64,000 nucleotides of DNA from Thioalkalivibrio sp. ALJ21 (GTDB lineage Bacteria; Pseudomonadota; Gammaproteobacteria; Ectothiorhodospirales; Ectothiorhodospiraceae), in assembly GCF_000378605.1 (NCBI RefSeq), contig NZ_KB905156.1, forward strand, positions 539,209 through 603,208. Reading direction: 5' to 3'. The notes under the pieces are model-generated. The model did no database searches and was not told where the DNA came from. It worked only from the letters and a program-made list of their open reading frames with translations. Below are positions 27,428 to 35,939 of the stretch, one piece after another. The translations under genes and the position numbers were made by a program. Position 1 is the stretch's first letter, and each line of letters opens with the position of its first letter.

Positions 27428-27906
27428 CAGTAGTACACCCCTTCTTTCAGTTTGAGACCGGCGGCCTCAAGCGTGTGCAGATCCCCCTCATCCATGCGGA
27501 TGTACTTGGGTTCGTTGAACAGCAACTGGCTGTCGCGCATGGACTTGTCCGGTGCGGGGACGTCCGCCAGCTGCGGGATGTGCTTGCCCCAGGGTTTGGT
27601 AGTGATCGGCGACAGGAAATTCTTCTCCCGGCCGTCGCGGAACTTGATCTTCCAGGCAATGGTGCCGCGCTCTTCGTCGCGGTCGACGCGCACGCTGTGC
27701 CCCAGTGGCGCGAAGTCCGCGTAGCCGCGCACGTCAATGGCGTGGTGCGGACAGGCCTTCACGCAGGAATAGCATTCCCAGCACATGTTGGGCTCGATGT
27801 TGTAGGCGCGACGGGTGGTTTCGTCGATATGCATGATGTCTGACGGGCAGATGTCCACGCAGTACCCACAGCCATCGCAACGGGTCATGTATACGAAAGT
27901 TGGCAT
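27427..27906 (-). CDS. aprB: Adenylylsulfate (APS) reductase beta subunit
   Basis: 159-residue iron-sulfur subunit carrying electrons between the AprA flavin and the membrane partner. Two 4Fe-4S motifs: CDGCGYCVDICP near residue 9 and CWECYSCVKACP near residue 42. The C-terminal tail (about 60-159) wraps AprA in known structures. It overlaps aprA by one base and lies 39 bp after aprM. Confidence 0.98.
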   Translation of the reverse strand: MPTFVYMTRCDGCGYCVDICPSDIMHIDETTRRAYNIEPNMCWECYSCVKACPHHAIDVRGYADFAPLGHSVRVDRDEERGTIAWKIKFRDGREKNFLSPITTKPWGKHIPQLADVPAPDKSMRDSQLLFNEPKYIRMDEGDLHTLEAAGLKLKEGVYY

Positions 27907-27945
27907 GGTAGTCCTCGATCGATGCTGATGTTCGGGTAAATGGCT

Positions 27946-28776
27946 TTAGTAGTGGTTGGGCGCTTCACGCTGGATACCCTTCCCCATCTCCATCGGCGCG
28001 TCACGCAACAGCTCCATCGAGTGGCGCTGCTGTTGCTCGGGGTCGTCACGCGTGAGGGTCGGGAGGTTTTCGGCGGAACCGTCAGCCCGGGTAAGGCGCT
28101 TCTGATAGGCCGCGGCGGGCTTGAAGAACATGTGCGCGAACTTGGACCAGTAAACCGTTGCGAACAGCGTCGTGGTGGCCGCGAGGAAGAGCGCGAAGAA
28201 GATCCAGCCGAGGGCACCGGCGCCCTGGGTCAGCGACCACAGAATGGCGAACGTCGACATCGCCAGAAGCGACACGATGAACAGATCGGCACGGACCAGC
28301 TGGTACCAGCGACGACCTTCGGAATTCACATCGACACGAATGAAGAACCAGAACCAGTAGCCACCAAATGCGAGCGACAGGGCGCCCAGGTGCCACAGGA
28401 GCGGCCACACGCCGGCGGCAGGCTCGGCCGCGTAGCCAAAAATCAGCACGGCGGAAGAGACGACGAAAACAATAAAGCCCCACATGGTGAAGAGGTGGGA
28501 GGCACGACGCGTCGGATTTTTGAATTCGCCGGAGGTGATGACCTCTTTCCCAATGGTCTGCATCGCGAGCGAGAATTTTTCGCCACCGCTCACGCTGCGG
28601 GTTGCGTTCTTCTCGGCTTTCTTGGCGTTCTCGAAAAAGTACTTGGCACTCCTCTTGTGCATCATGTCGAGGATCGTGCCACCGGCCACCAGAATGACCA
28701 TGAGCACGACATACGCCTGCATTGCGGCTGGTGGGATAAACGCAGCCAGTTCGGCAAAGGGATTGCTAGTGATCAC
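27946..28776 (-). CDS. aprM: AprM, putative membrane anchor of APS reductase
   Basis: 276-residue membrane protein with about five to six helices (YVVLMVILVAGGTILDMM, SHLFTMWGFIVFVVSSAVLIFG, LWHLGALSLAFGGYWFWFFI, LFIVSLLAMSTFAILWSLT, LGWIFFALFLAATTTLFA). In sulfur oxidisers lacking qmoABC, aprM precedes aprBA and is proposed to link the reductase to the quinone pool. No qmo genes are seen here. GTG start at 28776 preceded by AGGAGG. First gene of the apr operon. Confidence 0.9.
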   Translation of the reverse strand: MITSNPFAELAAFIPPAAMQAYVVLMVILVAGGTILDMMHKRSAKYFFENAKKAEKNATRSVSGGEKFSLAMQTIGKEVITSGEFKNPTRRASHLFTMWGFIVFVVSSAVLIFGYAAEPAAGVWPLLWHLGALSLAFGGYWFWFFIRVDVNSEGRRWYQLVRADLFIVSLLAMSTFAILWSLTQGAGALGWIFFALFLAATTTLFATVYWSKFAHMFFKPAAAYQKRLTRADGSAENLPTLTRDDPEQQQRHSMELLRDAPMEMGKGIQREAPNHY

Positions 28777-29290
28777 GGCGTCAGGCCTCCTCGAGTGTCC
28801 AATGGGCCCACTGAGTCTGTGATAAATCGTTCTTGCGCTTCAAATCAAAGTTGCTTGCCGCGACATAAAGGGAATGTATGGGTCGATATGCTAATTTAGG
28901 GAAACGCTAATCTATTAAGGTCGCCCGCAGATGGGCACCCGCCCCCAACGGCCCTTCGGCCGGTCTTTACTTTGCAGCCCGCATCAAGGCCCCTGAACAA
29001 TCGCAAAGCCCGCAGCGGCGGGCATTGCGCCCGAGCGAACCGTCGGCATTAAGCCCCGCACTACAAACCCCGATACCGCTTGATCTGCACAGCCCGGCCG
29101 AGGGCGCGGCCCGACAGAGGGTCAAGTAACCCGGCGCTTTATGGACTATCTTGTGCTACGTTCAGGGTCGATTAGCAGCGCGCCCGGCCACCAGACGGGC
29201 TGGCCGCGTGCGGCCCGAGCACGACACCCGGCGGGATAATCCGCCCAATCCATGCAGCCCACATCCAGCGTCGGCAGGAGATAAAGCCCC
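28777..29290. promoter_or_regulatory. 514-bp divergent control region between aprM and sat
   Basis: No gene fits here. It separates two sulfite-oxidation transcripts read in opposite directions, so it should hold both promoters. The part near aprM (28860-28920) is unusually AT-rich for this genome. I could not find a convincing -35/-10 pair for either side. A 10-nt match to the repeat terminus (GGGAAACGCT, 28899) is present but no element follows it. Confidence 0.55.
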
Positions 29291-30481
29291 ATGATCAAAC
29301 CGCACGGTGCAGACACCCTGAAGCCCCTGTTTGTCTACGACCCCGAACAACACCATGCCCTGCTGAAAGAGGCCGAAAGCCTCCCCTCCGTGGTGATCAG
29401 CTCGGCGGCCGCCGGCAACGCCGTGATGATGGGGGGGGGCTATTTCACACCCCTGACCGGCTTCATGAATGTCGCGGATGCGATGAGCTGCGCGGAAAAC
29501 ATGCGAACCACCAGCGGTCTGTTTTTCCCGGTCCCGGTGGTGAACCTGCTGGAGAATGCCGACGCCATCCGCGGGGCCAAGCGAATCGCCCTGCGTGATC
29601 CCAACATGGAAGGGAACCCGGTGCTCGCCATCCAGGAAGTCGAGGCCATCGAGGAGTTCAGCGCCGAGCAGATGGAGACCATGACGCAGAAGGTCTACGG
29701 CACAACCGACATGGAACACCCCGGGGTGGCCGCCTTCAACAGCGTGGGTCGCGTCTGCGTGTCGGGCCCCATTCAGGTGCTCCACTTCTCCTATTTCCAG
29801 GATGACTTCCCCGACACCTTCCGCACTGCGGTCGAGATCCGCAACGAGATTGCGGAACGCGGCTGGAACAAGGTCGTGGCCTTCCAGACCCGCAACCCGA
29901 TGCACCGCGCTCACGAAGAGCTGTGCCGCATGGCACTGGACCAGCTGGGCGCCGATGGTCTGGTGATCCACATGCTGCTGGGCAAGCTGAAGCCCGGCGA
30001 TATCCCGGCCCCGGTGCGCGACGCCGCCATTCGCAAGATGGCCGAGATCTACTTCCCCCCGAACACCGTAATGATCACCGGGTACGGCTTCGACATGCTC
30101 TATGCGGGGCCGCGCGAGGCCGTGCTCCATGCGCTGTTCCGGCAGAACATGGGTGCGACCCACTTCATCATCGGGCGCGATCACGCCGGCGTGGGGGACT
30201 ACTACGGACCGTTCGACGCCCAGACCATCTTCGACACGGAGGTCCCCGACGATGCGCTGGAGATCGAGATCTTCCGGGCGGATCACACCGCCTTCTCGAA
30301 GAAGCTCGGCCGCGTGGTGATGATGTGTGATGCACCCGATCACACGAAGGAGGATTTCGTGCTCCTGTCCGGCACCAAGGTTCGCGAGATGCTGGGCCGC
30401 GGCGAGGCACCACCGGTGGAATTCTCGCGCCCGGAAGTGGCGGAGATCCTGATGGACTACTACCAGAGCATCAACAAGTAG
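29291..30481 (+). CDS. sat: Sulfate adenylyltransferase (ATP sulfurylase), dissimilatory type
   Basis: 396-residue homo-oligomeric ATP sulfurylase; in sulfur oxidisers it converts APS and PPi to sulfate and ATP (substrate-level phosphorylation). Motifs: GGGYFTPLTGFMN near residue 50, VAFQTRNPMHRAHEELC (nucleotide-binding QxRNPxHxxH), GYGFDMLYAGPREAVLHA, FIIGRDHAGVGDYYG and LSGTKVREML. GGCAGGAG precedes the ATG. It is divergent from the apr operon, with which it forms the AMP-dependent sulfite oxidation route. A G9 run lies in codons 46-49. Confidence 0.98.
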   Translation: MIKPHGADTLKPLFVYDPEQHHALLKEAESLPSVVISSAAAGNAVMMGGGYFTPLTGFMNVADAMSCAENMRTTSGLFFPVPVVNLLENADAIRGAKRIALRDPNMEGNPVLAIQEVEAIEEFSAEQMETMTQKVYGTTDMEHPGVAAFNSVGRVCVSGPIQVLHFSYFQDDFPDTFRTAVEIRNEIAERGWNKVVAFQTRNPMHRAHEELCRMALDQLGADGLVIHMLLGKLKPGDIPAPVRDAAIRKMAEIYFPPNTVMITGYGFDMLYAGPREAVLHALFRQNMGATHFIIGRDHAGVGDYYGPFDAQTIFDTEVPDDALEIEIFRADHTAFSKKLGRVVMMCDAPDHTKEDFVLLSGTKVREMLGRGEAPPVEFSRPEVAEILMDYYQSINK

Positions 30482-30483
30482 CG

Positions 30484-30544
30484 GGGCCGGGCCGCAGCCC
30501 GGCCCGCAAGGCGAATCGGTGGCGGGATTTCCCGCCACCGTTTT
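30484..30544 (+). terminator. Hairpin pair and rho-independent terminator after sat
   Basis: 30517-30540 forms a perfect 10-bp stem (CGGTGGCGGG / CCCGCCACCG) with an ATTT loop, followed by TTTT at 30541-30544. A second GC-rich hairpin lies just upstream (30484-30505, GGGCCGGGC...GCCCGGCCC). It ends the sat transcript before the convergent CBS gene. Confidence 0.85.
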
Positions 30545-30548
30545 GCAT

Positions 30549-31154
30549 TCAGTAGGTCTTCGACAAGGCCGCCTGGATCTCGGCGAAGGTCCGCGCGACA
30601 TCGAATGTCTGCACCGACACGCCCAGCTGGCGGCCAATCTGCGTGGCTGAGAACATGCCGCGGATACGGGTCTCGCCGGTCGCCGGATCCGTCTGCCCAA
30701 CGAGCGCATGCTGACGCCCCCAGTCCTTCAGGGTTGCGATGATGTCGCCAACGTCCGCCTGCATCACCCGCTGCATGTCCAGAAGATCCACGTCATCCAG
30801 GGGCGCCATCAGGTCACGTACCCGAAGATCCTCGTGCCGCAGACCGCGCTCGTTCACCATCTGGATCGGGCGCTCCCCCTGCGTATCGCGAGCCGTAATC
30901 AACCCGCGCACCTGGCGCGCGTCGTCGACCACGATCAGCAACCGCACACCCCTGGCAATCATCTGCTCCGTCGCCTGACCGAGGGTCGCGTCGGGACCGA
31001 TTGTGGCCACCGGCACTCGGCGGAAGTCGGTCAGCACACACAGCGCGGAGGAGGCCAGCGTAACCCGCGGTTCCTCGTCGGTTACCTGCTGAAGCCCGGT
31101 TCCGGGAGCTGCCTTGCTCGATGGCAGGGGCTTGTGCGGGAATTCTGCGGTCAT
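30549..31154 (-). CDS. CBS-domain pair protein
   Basis: 201 residues. Two CBS motifs: first VPVATIGPDATLGQATEQMIARGVRLLIV-like region near 48-100 with GLITARD, second from about 115 (VRDLM, VGDIIATLKDWGRQHALVG, RIRGMFSATQIGRQLG). CBS pairs bind adenosine nucleotides. Its position next to sat and apr, where AMP, APS and ATP are made and used, makes adenylate sensing an attractive inference, but no output domain is present. Confidence 0.82.
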   Translation of the reverse strand: MTAEFPHKPLPSSKAAPGTGLQQVTDEEPRVTLASSALCVLTDFRRVPVATIGPDATLGQATEQMIARGVRLLIVVDDARQVRGLITARDTQGERPIQMVNERGLRHEDLRVRDLMAPLDDVDLLDMQRVMQADVGDIIATLKDWGRQHALVGQTDPATGETRIRGMFSATQIGRQLGVSVQTFDVARTFAEIQAALSKTY

Positions 31155-31281
31155 CGCGTTTCTCCATCCAGGGTGGGAACCTAGACGATGCCCTGAGATG
31201 GGCGCGCTGACAAGCGGGTTCTGCCGGACCGGGCCGGTGAGGGCGAATCAACGCCAAGGGGCCACCGAGGGCCCCGAGGGG

Positions 31282-31818
31282 TCACTTGATTCCGGCGACC
31301 GCCTCTTCCGGCGTTGGCCGGATCTCGAACGACATGCGGTCGAGATCCCCCAGCGCCCAGGTCGCCTCGGGCGCGCCGAGACCGGCGACCGTGCCGGGAT
31401 TCACGACCCAGGTAGAGCCATTCTGGACGTGCGGCTGCTGACGGATCTCGGTCTCGTGGCTGTGGCCGCAGCAGACCAGGTCGTAGTCACCGGTGCAGGC
31501 CATCGCGTGGGCGTAGTGGGGGTAGTGCGTGACGAAGATGCGGCGCCCCCCCAGCGTGATCGTGGCATCCAGCCCGTAGTAGTGCAGCAGGCCGTTGGAT
31601 TGGTGGGCGATGCGCGAGATCGCGACCGGGTCCCCCAGGTTGTTGCCATGCACCGCGTGGATCGGCACACCCAGCTTCAGTGACGCCCGCAGCGTATTGC
31701 CGCCGATCACGTCGCCGCAATGGATGACCGCCTCGGCGCCTTCGGCAATGCCAGCCTCGATCGCGCGGGCCAGCATCGGGCCGCGGTCGTGGCTGTCGGA
31801 AACAATGCATACCTTCAT
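31282..31818 (-). CDS. YfcE/MJ0936-type metallophosphoesterase
   Basis: 178 residues with the calcineurin-like metal motifs in order: VSDSHDRG (residue 7), VIHCGDVIG, VHGNNLGD, VTHYPHYAHAM and VCCGHSHETEI, ending in the family-type WVVNPGTVAG. A small phosphodiesterase; substrate unknown. Divergent from soeA with 226 bp between starts. Confidence 0.88.
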   Translation of the reverse strand: MKVCIVSDSHDRGPMLARAIEAGIAEGAEAVIHCGDVIGGNTLRASLKLGVPIHAVHGNNLGDPVAISRIAHQSNGLLHYYGLDATITLGGRRIFVTHYPHYAHAMACTGDYDLVCCGHSHETEIRQQPHVQNGSTWVVNPGTVAGLGAPEATWALGDLDRMSFEIRPTPEEAVAGIK

Positions 31819-32044
31819 TGGATTCGCGGGCCTCTGCTGTCAGGTTCCTGGCCCGAGACGATAACACTGCCGCACCCATCCCCGCGTTCAGCCCCGATCC
31901 AGGCCGCCCAATCGATACACAAATCGCGCCCGAAATGCCTTGTGGTGGACCCCCCGGAACTGCATAGTGGGGGTAACCCCGGGCGGCAGAGAGGGGGACG
32001 CAAGTATATCGTAATTGTCTAAACTATCAAGGCGTTAACGATCT

Positions 32045-34906
32045 ATGGCACAGACCCCGTCGCACGAAATCAAGAACACCACCTGTTACATGTGCGCCTG
32101 CCGTTGCGGCATCCGGGTGCACCTGCGTGACGGGGAGGTGCGCTACATTGATGGCAACCCCGAGCACCCGATCAACGAGGGCGTAATCTGCGCCAAGGGC
32201 GCCTCCGGGATCATGAAGCAGCACTCCCCGGCGCGGCTGACCCAGCCCCTGCGGCGCAAGCCCGGCGCCGAGCGTGGCGACGGCGAGTTCGAGCCGATCT
32301 CCTGGGAGGAGACCTTCGAGATTCTTGCCGAGCGCCTCGGACACATCCGCGAGACCGACCCGAAGCGCTTTGCGCTGTTTACCGGGCGCGACCAGATGCA
32401 GGCCCTGACCGGGCTGTTCGCCAAGCAGTTCGGCACCCCCAACTACGCGGCACACGGTGGGTTCTGCTCGGTAAACATGGCCGCCGGCATGATCTACACC
32501 ATCGGCGGCTCGTTCTGGGAGTTCGGCGGCCCTGACCTGGAACGCTCGAAGCTGTTCGTGATGATCGGCACTGCGGAGGACCACCACTCCAACCCGCTGA
32601 AGGTGGCGATCTCCAAGTTCAAGCGCCAGGGCGGGCGCTTTATCTCCATCAACCCGGTGCGCACCGGCTACTCCGCGATCGCCGACGAATGGGTCCCGAT
32701 CCGTCCGGGAACCGATGGCGCCCTGCTGCTGGCACTGATCCACGAGATCATCAACAAGGGCCTGTACGACCGCGACTTCCTGGTGCGCTACAGCAATGCC
32801 GGCCAGCTGGTGAACATGGACGAGGATCAGGACGACTTCGGCATGTTCCTGCGCACCGAAGAGCCGCCGGAAGAGGGCTGCTACGACGCGCAGAACCAGC
32901 TCTGGTGGGATCGCAAGACCGGTCGCCCGGTGCCCACCCACACCCCGGGCGCCGACCCCTTCCTGCTCGGAGAATTCATACTCGACGACGGGACACGCGC
33001 AAAGCCCTCGTTCCAGCTGTTGCAGGACCGGGTCGCGGAGTACACCCCGGAATGGGCCGAGCGCGTCACCGGCATAGCGGCCAAGGATATCCGCCGCCTG
33101 GCTCACGAGATGGGCGTGACCGCGCGCGACCAGCGCATCGAGCTGCCGATCGCCTGGACCGATTCCTGGGGTGTGGAGCACGAGTCGGTAACCGGCAACC
33201 CGGTCTCCTTCCATGCGATGCGCGGGCTGGCCGCGCACTCCAACGGTTTCCATACCATCCGCGCGCTGTCGATCCTGATGTCGCTGCTGGGCACCATCGA
33301 CCGCCCCGGCGGTTTCCGCCACAAGGCCCCGTTCCCGCGTCCGATCCCGCCCTGCGCCCGCACGCCGAAGGGGCCGGAGGGCGTACAGCCCGGCAAGCCG
33401 CTGGACGGCATGGTGCTCGGCTGGCCGGCCAGCCCGGACGACCTGTTCGTGGACGACAAGGGCGAGCCGGTCCGGCTCGACAAGGCCTTCTCCTGGGAAT
33501 ACCCGCTGGCCGTGCACGGCATGATGCACAACGCGATCACCAATGCCTGGCGCGGCGACCCCTACCCGATCGACACCCTGCTGATCTTCATGGCCAACAT
33601 GGCGTGGAACTCGACCATGAACACGGAAGAGGTCCGCAAAATGTTGAACGACAAGGACGACAACGGGGAGTACAAGATCCCGTTCCTGGTCGTGGCGGAT
33701 GCCTTCCAGTCCGAGATGACCGCGTTTGCCGACCTGGTGCTGCCGGATACCACCTATCTGGAACGCCACGACGTGATGTCGATGCTGGATCGCCCGATCT
33801 CCGAGTTCACCGGCCCGGTGGATTCGGTGCGCATCCCGGTGGTGCCGCCGAAGGGCGAGTGCAAGCCCTTCCAGGATGTGCTGATCGAGCTCGGATCGCG
33901 CCTGAAGCTGCCAGCCTTCGTGAACGAGAAGGGCGACCGCAAATTCCGCGACTACCCGGACTTCGTGGTCAACTACGAGACTGAGCCGGGCTCCGGCATC
34001 GGCTTCCTGGCCGGCTGGCGCGGCAAGGGTGGCGAAAAGTCCCTGCGCGGCGAACCCAACCCCAACCAGTGGGAGATGTACGCGAAGAACAACTGCGTCT
34101 TCCAGTACGAGCTGCCGCGCAGCTACCAGTACATGCGCAACTGGAACAAGGGCTATCTGGAGTGGTCGCAGCGCAACCGCATCACGCGCTACGGCGAGCC
34201 CGTACTGATCCACCTCTACTCCGAGGTGCTGATGAAATTCCGCGCCGCCGCCCAGGGCAAGGGGACCACACGCAAGGTGCCGGCGCACCTGGCCAAGCGC
34301 GTCGAGACCTTCTTCGACCCGCTGCCCTTCTACTACGACCCGCTGGAACACCAGTCCACGGACAAGCACACCTATCCGCTGGCGGCGGTCACCCAGCGGC
34401 CGATGGCGATGTACCACTCCTGGGACTCCCAGAACGCCTGGCTGCGCCAGATCCACGCCCACAACCTGCTGTACGTGAACGCGCGCACCGCGCGGGCCGC
34501 CGGCATCGAAGACGAGGACTGGATCTGGGCGGAGAGCCCCTGGGGCCGGGTGCGCTGCATGGCCAAGTATTCGGAGGCCGTCGAGCCCGGCACCGTCTGG
34601 ACCTGGAATGCGATCGGCAAGGCCGCGGGCGCCTGGAACCTGACCCCGGGTGCCAACGAGTCACGCAAGGGCTTTCTGCTGAACCACCTGATCTCCGAGG
34701 AGCTGCCGGGGCATGACGGCCCGATCTCCAACTCCGATCCGGTGACCGGTCAGGCGGCCTGGTATGACGTCCGCGTACGAATCTACAAGGCCGAAGAAGG
34801 GGAGCCGCAGGAGACCTCTCCCCAGTTCAAGCCGCTCAAACCGTATCCCGGCCAGTCCACACGGGCACGTGTTTTGAACTTCTTTGCGGGCCTGGGGAAA
34901 CGCTGA
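32045..34906 (+). CDS. soeA: SoeA, molybdopterin subunit of cytoplasmic sulfite dehydrogenase
   Basis: 953-residue molybdo-bis(MGD) oxidoreductase of the Psr/Phs/Soe group that oxidises sulfite directly to sulfate. N-terminal 4Fe-4S site CYMCACRCG...VICAKGAS and no Tat signal, as expected for cytoplasmic SoeA. Further cofactor-region motifs include RFALFTGRDQMQAL, WVPIRPGTDGALLLAL and HDVMSMLDRPISEF. The final GKR and TGA are read from the terminus of an inserted repeat. Removing it and 2 bp gives codons GGA-GGC-AAG-AAA-TGA with the TGA overlapping the soeB ATG. Confidence 0.93.
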   Translation: MAQTPSHEIKNTTCYMCACRCGIRVHLRDGEVRYIDGNPEHPINEGVICAKGASGIMKQHSPARLTQPLRRKPGAERGDGEFEPISWEETFEILAERLGHIRETDPKRFALFTGRDQMQALTGLFAKQFGTPNYAAHGGFCSVNMAAGMIYTIGGSFWEFGGPDLERSKLFVMIGTAEDHHSNPLKVAISKFKRQGGRFISINPVRTGYSAIADEWVPIRPGTDGALLLALIHEIINKGLYDRDFLVRYSNAGQLVNMDEDQDDFGMFLRTEEPPEEGCYDAQNQLWWDRKTGRPVPTHTPGADPFLLGEFILDDGTRAKPSFQLLQDRVAEYTPEWAERVTGIAAKDIRRLAHEMGVTARDQRIELPIAWTDSWGVEHESVTGNPVSFHAMRGLAAHSNGFHTIRALSILMSLLGTIDRPGGFRHKAPFPRPIPPCARTPKGPEGVQPGKPLDGMVLGWPASPDDLFVDDKGEPVRLDKAFSWEYPLAVHGMMHNAITNAWRGDPYPIDTLLIFMANMAWNSTMNTEEVRKMLNDKDDNGEYKIPFLVVADAFQSEMTAFADLVLPDTTYLERHDVMSMLDRPISEFTGPVDSVRIPVVPPKGECKPFQDVLIELGSRLKLPAFVNEKGDRKFRDYPDFVVNYETEPGSGIGFLAGWRGKGGEKSLRGEPNPNQWEMYAKNNCVFQYELPRSYQYMRNWNKGYLEWSQRNRITRYGEPVLIHLYSEVLMKFRAAAQGKGTTRKVPAHLAKRVETFFDPLPFYYDPLEHQSTDKHTYPLAAVTQRPMAMYHSWDSQNAWLRQIHAHNLLYVNARTARAAGIEDEDWIWAESPWGRVRCMAKYSEAVEPGTVWTWNAIGKAAGAWNLTPGANESRKGFLLNHLISEELPGHDGPISNSDPVTGQAAWYDVRVRIYKAEEGEPQETSPQFKPLKPYPGQSTRARVLNFFAGLGKR

Positions 34907-35177
34907 ACAATGTACACACTCGCGTTGGCACCCCAGGTTTTCCGAGACAAGGCGCGGTGCGCAGCCGGTAGTGGTTCTACCGGCAAGGACCGCAACGCAG
35001 GATCGGGGAACCTGGGGCGCCACCCCCACAAACCATTGAAAAGCAGGGGCTCGGCCGCTTTTGCATGCGCACGGCGTTGCGGCTCCCTTGTGCAGAGTGA
35101 CTGCACGGCAGTCGCCGCGCCTTGTTCGCACGCAAAAGCGACTCGAGCGCGAGTGCGCACATTGTGCAGCGTTCCCC
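34895..35177 (+). repeat. Interspersed structured repeat, copy B (283 bp), between soeA and soeB
   Basis: Left terminus GGGAAACGCTGAACAATG (34895) and right terminus ending CAGCGTTCCCC (35177) are inverted repeats of each other with a few mismatches. Internal hairpins: 34964-34984 (GCCGGTAG / CTACCGGC, loop TGGTT) and 35090-35106 (GTGCAG / CTGCAC, loop AGTGA). The outer arms of the first domain are GGCACCCCAGGTT and its near-complement before 35015. Long subtype, with an 18-nt linker between the domains. Flanks are TG and CA, not identical. It supplies the soeA stop; the soeB ribosome site (AGGAGG, 35179) is just outside it. Confidence 0.9.
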
Positions 35178-35190
35178 CAGGAGGCAAGAA

Positions 35191-35922
35191 ATGACCCAAC
35201 TCGCCCTCGTCATCGATCTCAACGTCTGCGTGGGTTGCCACGCCTGCGTGACCAGCTGCAAGGAATGGAACACCTCCGGCGATGCCGGCCCGCTGGTCGA
35301 CCAGAACCCCTACGACGCGGACCCCACCGGCACCTTCTTCAACAGGGTGCAGAGTTTCGAGGTGGGTGAATACCCGAACACCGAGACGGTGCACTTTCCA
35401 AAGTCCTGCCTGCATTGCGAGGAGCCGCCCTGCGTGCCGGTGTGTCCGACCGGGGCCTCCTACAAGCGCGAGTCGGACGGCATCGTGCTGGTCGATTACG
35501 ACAAGTGCATCGGCTGCAAGTACTGCTCCTGGGCCTGCCCCTACGGCGTGCGCGAGGTGGACGCCGAACGCAAGGTGATGACCAAGTGCACCCTGTGCGT
35601 GGACCGCATCTACAACGAGGAGCTGCCGGAATGGGATCGCAAGCCGGCCTGCGTGCGAGCCTGCCCGACCAATGCCCGGCTCTACGGCGATATCCATGAC
35701 CCCGAGTCGGTCGTCTCCAAGGCCATCCGCGAGGCCGGTGGTTACCAGCTGATGCCGGAATGGGGGACCAAGCCGGCCAACCACTACCTGCCGCGGCGCA
35801 AGACCCAGCTCACCATCCGCGAGGACGAGGTCGAACGCGCGGACAACCCGCTGAAGATCGACAGTCAGTTGCCGAAGCCCGGGCAGGACGAACCCTCGCT
35901 CGACGACGTCACCAGCTGGTAA
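35191..35922 (+). CDS. soeB: SoeB, iron-sulfur subunit of sulfite dehydrogenase
   Basis: 243 residues from the ATG at 35191 (MTQLALVIDLNVCVGC). An upstream in-frame start at 35122 would lie inside the repeat and is rejected. Four 4Fe-4S motifs of the DmsB/PsrB type: CVGCHACVTSCKEW, CLHCEEPPCVPVCP, CIGCKYCSWACP and CTLC...ACVRACP. It passes electrons from SoeA to SoeC. AGGAGG lies 6 bp ahead of the start, outside the repeat. Confidence 0.94.
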   Translation: MTQLALVIDLNVCVGCHACVTSCKEWNTSGDAGPLVDQNPYDADPTGTFFNRVQSFEVGEYPNTETVHFPKSCLHCEEPPCVPVCPTGASYKRESDGIVLVDYDKCIGCKYCSWACPYGVREVDAERKVMTKCTLCVDRIYNEELPEWDRKPACVRACPTNARLYGDIHDPESVVSKAIREAGGYQLMPEWGTKPANHYLPRRKTQLTIREDEVERADNPLKIDSQLPKPGQDEPSLDDVTSW

Positions 35923-35939
35923 ACAGGGACGAAGACACT

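Noticed and set aside
28899-28912. GGGAAACGCTAATC in the aprM-sat gap as a fifth repeat end
   Set aside because: Only the first ten bases match the copy B terminus; the following ATGTACAC and CTCGCG parts and any partner end are missing.
34910-35194. soeB start at 35122 or a separate gene inside copy B
   Set aside because: The codons lie in the repeat; the ribosome site and conserved N-terminus place the start at 35191.
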